This document shows positions 1-5,239 of a DNA stretch of 5,239 bases, piece by piece. The notes beneath the pieces are model-generated. The model saw only the letters and a program-made list of their open reading frames with translations. It was not told the DNA's origin and did not search any database. The position numbers and the translations under genes are program-made. The first letter of the stretch is position 1. Each line of letters opens with the position of its first letter. The DNA lies in assembly GCA_030591195.1 (NCBI GenBank), contig JAUVBO010000319.1:1-5239 (forward strand), read 5' to 3'. Source of the stretch: Pseudomonadota bacterium. Its GTDB lineage: Bacteria > Myxococcota > Polyangia > GCA-2747355 > JACKDQ01.

Positions 1-2
1 GA

Positions 3-782
3 CGGAGCCGGCGAACCTTCGCGCCGCTGGCCCTGCTGACCGGACGGCCGCCGTGCCCCGACGCTGGCGACTGGCCCACCGGCGGTCGGTCGGGCGACCG
101 CCGGGGTGTCGAGGAGCTCGTCGACGAGCTGCGGCGTGGGATCGTCGACCAAGGGCTCGCCGGTCAGGTCTGGGCCCTGATCGATCCCTGCCTCAACGAG
201 GCTGCGGACTGGGCCAAGGTGCTGCTGGAGACGATCATCCGCGCCGAGCTGCCGCTCGGCTTCGTCGCCTGCCTCCGGCCCAGGGCCGACGTCGACCGCG
301 AGCTGGTCGGTCTGCTACGGCGGGCGGGCTGCCTGATGGTCCGCTGCCGGGCGGTCTCGCCGGACGCCTCGGCCGATGGTGGCCGGCTCTGCGGCTACCT
401 CGACGATCACTCGTTGCCCTACGTGCTCGAGCTGGTGCTCGGCGGCCCAGGCGAGACCCTGGGTTCGGTGGAGCGCGCCTTCAGGTGGCTGGCTCGCTGC
501 GACCCGCTGCAGGTGGAGTTCGAGGCAGGCCTGCGGATCCTGCCTGGCTTCGAGGCGCTGTCCTGCCGGGCGCGAGAGGACGGCCTGCTGACGAAGCTGG
601 CGCAGTCCGACGACGAGCTGCTCGAGCCGCGGCGCTACATCTCGCCGGACGTCCGGCGCTCGTGGCTCGAGCAGCGGGTCCGTCGCCACCGGCGCTGGCA
701 CTGGCCGCGGGTGACCCAGCGCTGGCGGATGGCGTTCGAGCGCTGGTCCCTGCGGCGCGCCACCCGCTCGGATCTGCCGTGA
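3..782 (+). CDS. Radical SAM/B12-type protein, C-terminal part, lacking the CX3CX2C motif (5'-partial)
   Basis: The frame is open from the left edge to TGA at 780-782, giving 259 residues; the true start lies outside the window. The pattern resembles the barrel of cobalamin-type radical SAM proteins (BchE/oxidoreductase-like). Visible correspondences are RGVEELVDEL (34-43, like the usual RS-E-VVDEI helix), ALIDPCLNEAADW (58-70, like the DD-F strand), DVDRELVGLLRRAGC (96-110), GGPGET (147-152, the well-known GxPGET loop) and LRILPGFEAL...EDGLL (177-196). The C-terminus is Arg/Trp-rich. The cluster cysteines should sit just before residue 34, but TGRPPCPDAGDW (13-24) has one cysteine only, and the other two forward frames show no CX3CX2C there. 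If the reading is right, the protein cannot bind the SAM-cleaving cluster in the usual way and may be a pseudoenzyme or a binding protein. An internal GTG at 219 would discard conserved barrel segments, so it is not preferred. Fold moderately sure; function unknown. Confidence 0.68.
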   Translation, partial: RSRRTFAPLALLTGRPPCPDAGDWPTGGRSGDRRGVEELVDELRRGIVDQGLAGQVWALIDPCLNEAADWAKVLLETIIRAELPLGFVACLRPRADVDRELVGLLRRAGCLMVRCRAVSPDASADGGRLCGYLDDHSLPYVLELVLGGPGETLGSVERAFRWLARCDPLQVEFEAGLRILPGFEALSCRAREDGLLTKLAQSDDELLEPRRYISPDVRRSWLEQRVRRHRRWHWPRVTQRWRMAFERWSLRRATRSDLP

Positions 783-794
783 CGCGGACCCTCC

Positions 795-814
795 GCCCAG
801 CGCTGAGCCTGGGC
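795..814. repeat. Inverted repeat GCCCAG/CTGGGC upstream of a -10 element
   Basis: Six-base arms at 795-800 and 809-814 flank an 8-base spacer and end directly before the TATAAT at 815-820. As RNA from the upstream gene this would be a hairpin starting 12 bases after its stop, but no T-run follows, so a terminator role is weak. As DNA it occupies the -35/spacer region of the candidate promoter, where a repressor or activator could bind. Short arms in GC-rich DNA can arise by chance. Confidence 0.3.
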
Positions 815-820
815 TATAAT
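815..820 (+). promoter_or_regulatory. Candidate -10 element TATAAT for the NifX-like gene
   Basis: A perfect TATAAT stands out in a GC-rich background, 32 bases before the ATG at 853. A start near 827 would leave a leader of about 26 bases containing the ribosome binding site. No good -35 hexamer is visible 16-18 bases upstream (the region reads tccgcc), and there is no TGn extension. It may therefore be activator-dependent or a chance match. Confidence 0.42.
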
Positions 821-835
821 CAGTATCTAGCAGCG

Positions 836-845
836 GGAGGGGGGG
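836..845 (+). promoter_or_regulatory. Ribosome binding site of the NifX-like gene
   Basis: GGAGG at 836-840 runs into further G residues up to 845, ahead of the ATG at 853. The purine-rich stretch fits an anti-SD match and supports 853 as the start. The exact register within the G-run is uncertain. Confidence 0.6.
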
Positions 846-852
846 CGTCGCG

Positions 853-1317
853 ATGACGAAGATCGCCGTACCGAGTGAGGCCCCGGGAGGGCTCGCGGCC
901 GCGGTCTCGGATCACTTCGGTTCGTCTGATGCCTTCACCGTGATCGAGGTCGAGGACGACGAGGTGCTGCGGGTCGAGGTGCTGCCCAACGCCGGTCACG
1001 GGGGCGGCTGCATCGGCATCGCCAAGCTGCTCGCCGACCAGGGCGTCGAGGTGCTGATCGTGGCTGGCATGGGCCTGCCGCCGCTGAGGCACATGGAGCA
1101 CGCGGGCCTGGTGGTGTTCTACAGCGAGGGTCAGCCGACGGTCAGCCTGGCGCTGGCGATGTTCGTCGCCGGCCAGGCCCGACGCTTTTCGCTGAGCAAG
1201 TCCTGCCCGCGCCGACAGGGCGGCCGCGGCGGCCACGGAGGTGGCGGCCACGGAGGTGGCGGCCACGGACATCGCCCCGGTGGCGGCGGCCGTCAGGGTG
1301 GCTCCCAGGGCAACTGA
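853..1317 (+). CDS. NifX/MTH1175-like dinitrogenase cofactor-biosynthesis family protein with His/Gly-rich tail
   Basis: The product is 154 residues. Residues 1 to about 110 match the small alpha/beta fold of the NifX/NafY/NifB C-terminal family (Nitro_FeMo-Co type). Visible features are KIAVPSE at the N-terminus, SDHFGSSDAFTVIEV (19-33) with the hallmark HFG, GHGGGC (48-53) before a helix, then GVEVLIVAGMG (64-74) and a C-terminal helix near SLALAMFVAG. Family members bind iron-sulfur or molybdenum cofactors or precursors; stand-alone copies are widespread in organisms that do not fix nitrogen, and their roles are mostly unknown. No nif genes are visible here, so a nitrogenase role is not supported. 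After Cys118 the tail is Gly-rich with His128, His133, His138 and His140, plausibly metal-binding. The tail comes from a short DNA repeat. The start is supported by an SD; the stop lies 6 bp from the convergent sucA stop. Family call fairly secure, biochemical role open. Confidence 0.85.
   Translation: MTKIAVPSEAPGGLAAAVSDHFGSSDAFTVIEVEDDEVLRVEVLPNAGHGGGCIGIAKLLADQGVEVLIVAGMGLPPLRHMEHAGLVVFYSEGQPTVSLALAMFVAGQARRFSLSKSCPRRQGGRGGHGGGGHGGGGHGHRPGGGGRQGGSQGN
1228..1269 (+). repeat. 15-bp in-frame tandem repeat, 2.8 copies, encoding GGHGG units
   Basis: The unit GGCGGCCACGGAGGT occurs at 1228-1242 and 1243-1257, with a 12-base partial copy at 1258-1269. The copies are identical at the DNA level. 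They lie in frame in the NifX-like gene and encode Gly-Gly-His-Gly-Gly, spacing histidines five residues apart. Identical copies suggest recent slippage or duplication, so copy number may vary between strains. Confidence 0.9.
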
Positions 1318-1323
1318 TCCCCC

Positions 1324-4125
<2,802 letters not shown>

Positions 4126-4133
4126 CGAGATCT

Positions 4134-4139
4134 CTCCTT
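4134..4139 (-). promoter_or_regulatory. Shine-Dalgarno site of sucA
   Basis: On the minus strand AAGGAG lies 8 bases before the ATG whose first base is 4125. This near-ideal spacing decides the start and makes efficient translation likely. Confidence 0.8.
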
Positions 4140-4189
4140 GCCGCTGCTCCGTATTCGACGCCAGGCCAGCGCCGGCTACGGTATCATAG

Positions 4190-4203
4190 CCCCTGCAGAG
4201 GGG
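4190..4203 (+). promoter_or_regulatory. SD of the lipoprotein gene within a small hairpin
   Basis: CCCCT (4190-4194) is complementary to AGGGG (4199-4203) around the loop GCAG. The 3' arm is the Shine-Dalgarno site, 5 bases before the ATG at 4209. If the transcript starts upstream of 4190 the stem would mask the SD; if it starts near 4194, as the candidate -10 implies, most of the 5' arm is not transcribed and the SD stays free. The SD itself is well supported, the regulatory hairpin is not. Confidence 0.45.
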
Positions 4204-4208
4204 ATCGA

Positions 4209-5069
4209 ATGAGGCAGCTGGTCAAGCCGCGGCGTGGGGTGTGCGGCCGCCTGGTGCTGGTGCTCGGGGCGGGCGTGGCCCTGGCGCTCGCCGGCGGCGG
4301 GTGCGACCTGATCGTGCGCTATGCGTCCACCTCGAGCGGCGAGTCCGGCGTCGACAGCTCGTCGTCGCCCGACACCCAGGCGGCGCCCGACCAGCGCGTC
4401 GACGCCGCCACCGCCACCGATCTGCGCCCCGACGCGACGCCCGATCTGAGCTCGGACCACGACGCGGGCTCGTCGTGCGTCACCGACCCCTTCGTCGCCC
4501 TGACGGGCCTGGAGCAGCAGCTGGGCCAGCTGTCCTGGCAAGCCCCGGACCTCGCGGTGCTGGAGCGCGACAGCAGCTACGCCATCGCGACGGTCAAGGC
4601 CGGCGCCGCCCTGGCGGCGACCCGCAGCTTCACCATCGAGACCGAGCTAACCCTGACATCGTTCACCGGATCGACCGGCAGGGCCGGCGTCCGTCTGATC
4701 ACGTCGCCGGTGGCTGACTATGTCGTTCCCTCCGGCGCGTGGTGCGCCATCGGGGTGGACGCCTTCGGCCAGTGGTTCGTCGGCCAGGGCGATTGCTGGG
4801 CCACCGGCTGTTACGGCGGCATGGGGGACGCGCCGCTGCCGATCGCTTCTTCGCCTCACACGCGCCCCGTGACCCTCCGGATGCGCCTCACGCCGGACGG
4901 TCAGCTGAGCTGCAGGGCGCGGATGCAGGGAGCCAGCGACGAGGCCGCGGTGGACTACAACATCGGCGCCCGGATCAGCAACTGGACGGCCGGCGGCGAG
5001 CTCGCGCTGATGACCGTCCAGGGCCAGGCCGAGTTCGACTGGGTCAAGATCTGTCCGCTGACCCCCTAG
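4209..5069 (+). CDS. Putative secreted lipoprotein with Asp/Ser-rich linker and ConA-like beta-sandwich domain
   Basis: The product is 286 residues. It begins with a signal peptide: basic n-region (Lys6, Arg8, Arg9, Arg14), hydrophobic stretch LVLVLGAGVALALA (15-28), then GGGC with Cys32 as the likely lipidated residue. The residues before Cys32 do not fit the strict lipobox (Gly at -3), so lipidation is probable rather than certain. Residues 40-89 are low-complexity Ser/Asp/Ala/Pro/Thr, a surface linker typical of myxobacterial-style exported proteins. From Cys90 on, alternating strands such as FTIETELTL (141-149), RAGVRLI (158-164), VTLRMRLTPDGQLSCRA (221-237) and a closing GELAL...AEFDWVKI (263-281) resemble concanavalin-A/laminin-G-like beta-sandwiches. 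Six cysteines (90, 179, 196, 201, 235, 282) could form disulfides outside the cytoplasm. ATG 4209 is chosen over an in-frame upstream ATG at 4107, because that one lies inside sucA and would put the signal peptide 34 residues in. No catalytic motif is recognised; the ligand is unknown. Confidence 0.82.
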   Translation: MRQLVKPRRGVCGRLVLVLGAGVALALAGGGCDLIVRYASTSSGESGVDSSSSPDTQAAPDQRVDAATATDLRPDATPDLSSDHDAGSSCVTDPFVALTGLEQQLGQLSWQAPDLAVLERDSSYAIATVKAGAALAATRSFTIETELTLTSFTGSTGRAGVRLITSPVADYVVPSGAWCAIGVDAFGQWFVGQGDCWATGCYGGMGDAPLPIASSPHTRPVTLRMRLTPDGQLSCRARMQGASDEAAVDYNIGARISNWTAGGELALMTVQGQAEFDWVKICPLTP

Positions 5070-5098
5070 ACCCACTGCGTCCGCGGTGACGAGGGGGT
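5061..5098 (+). terminator. Terminator-like nested hairpin at the end of the lipoprotein gene
   Basis: ACCCCCT (5061-5067) is perfectly complementary to AGGGGGT (5092-5098). Inside, CACTGC (5073-5078) pairs with GCGGTG (5083-5088), with one G-T wobble and the tetraloop GTCC. The structure begins in the last codons and includes the first base of the TAG stop. Only GTTA follows, with no real T-run, so it would be a non-canonical terminator or a 3'-end stabiliser. Two nested stems at exactly a gene end make chance less likely. Confidence 0.5.
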
Positions 5099-5239
5099 GT
5101 TACGCGATCTCTGCCCGTGCCGATGAGCGCCCGCGGGGAATCTGCTCCCTTCCTACCTTCTGGGTGACGGGCCCCGTCAGCGCGATGTTCTCAGTCGGTC
5201 ATTCCTCGGTGGCTGACGGTCAGCTGAGAGGTTTTGACC
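5099..5239. other. Non-coding right flank with palindromes and a TGAC/GTCA half-site cluster
   Basis: No credible gene is seen here and G+C falls somewhat towards the edge. Two near-perfect palindromes are present: a 15-mer at 5165-5179 (7-base arms around C5172) and a 13-mer at 5212-5224 (GCTGAC-G-GTCAGC). Both contain TGACGG and their copies begin 49 bases apart. TGAC or GTCA occurs six times in the last 75 bases. The window ends in TTGACC (5234-5239), a good match to a -35 hexamer. This looks like an upstream regulatory region of a plus-strand gene beyond the window; that gene is not visible, so the role is inferred. Confidence 0.4.

Larger units (their letters stand above)
4126..4208. promoter_or_regulatory. 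Divergent intergenic region between sucA and the lipoprotein gene
   Basis: These 83 bases must hold the start signals of both genes unless transcription enters from elsewhere. The overlapping stretch at 4182-4188 reads TATCAT on the plus strand and TATGAT on the minus strand, each five of six matches to TATAAT. The plus copy would start transcription near 4194, just ahead of the lipoprotein SD; the minus copy would give sucA a leader of about 50 bases. No convincing -35 partner is seen for either. Two back-to-back promoters sharing one AT-rich patch would compete for polymerase, but this is inference from weak motifs. Confidence 0.4.

Noticed and set aside
219..782. GTG at 219 as the start of the first gene
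   Set aside because: The frame stays open to the window edge and conserved barrel segments lie upstream of 219, so the gene is 5'-partial.
53..856. A 267-codon plus-strand frame over the radical SAM-like gene and the NifX-like start
   Set aside because: The translation is Arg/Ala/Gly/Pro-rich with no recognisable motif, while the overlapping frame 3 carries GGPGET and other family landmarks.
1228..1269. CRISPR or mobile-element repeat
   Set aside because: The units are contiguous, 15 bp, without spacers, and in frame inside a coding region; they are a coding tandem repeat.
820..1272. Minus-strand 150-codon frame opposite the NifX-like gene
   Set aside because: It is antisense to a well-supported family gene and its product shows only repeat-derived low complexity such as SVAATSVAAT.
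853..1317. A nitrogen-fixation gene (nifX proper)
   Set aside because: Stand-alone family members are common in non-diazotrophs and no nif gene is nearby, so no nif symbol is assigned.

Overview
The window is GC-rich chromosomal DNA with high-GC codon usage, so long spurious reading frames lie opposite and across the real genes. Its content suggests a heterotrophic Gram-negative bacterium with a complete oxidative TCA cycle. A secreted lipoprotein with a long Asp/Ala/Ser-rich linker and several cysteines resembles proteins common in Myxococcota, Bradymonadota and related former Deltaproteobacteria. That placement is inference from style; no marker gene fixes the taxon.

Layout, left to right. 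(1) Positions 3-782, plus strand: the 3' part of a gene, open at the window edge, for a protein resembling the catalytic barrel of B12-type radical SAM enzymes. The CX3CX2C cluster motif is absent where it would be expected. (2) Positions 783-852: a short spacer with an inverted repeat, a perfect TATAAT and a purine-rich ribosome binding site. (3) Positions 853-1317, plus: a small NifX/MTH1175-type protein with a His/Gly tail built on a 15-bp tandem repeat. (4) Positions 1324-4125, minus: a full-length sucA, the E1 component of 2-oxoglutarate dehydrogenase. It converges on gene 3 with only 6 bp between stop codons. (5) Positions 4126-4208: an 83-bp divergent intergenic region with a strong SD for sucA and candidate -10 elements. 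(6) Positions 4209-5069, plus: a putative lipoprotein whose C-terminal half looks like a beta-sandwich. (7) Positions 5070-5239: non-coding, with a terminator-like hairpin at the stop codon, two near-perfect palindromes and a TTGACC at the edge.

The four genes do not form an obvious pathway. sucA is the only central-metabolism gene and is flanked by oppositely oriented genes, so the usual sucAB arrangement is absent on its downstream side. Genes 1 and 3 share a strand and a 70-bp gap, and radical SAM plus NifX-like pairings exist in cofactor assembly, but a promoter-like TATAAT between them argues for separate transcription.

I see no mobile element, CRISPR array, tRNA or rRNA, and no convincing undescribed multi-gene system. 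The best leads are the cluster-less radical SAM-like protein, the His/Gly-tailed NifX-like protein, and the TGAC/GTCA half-site cluster at the right edge.
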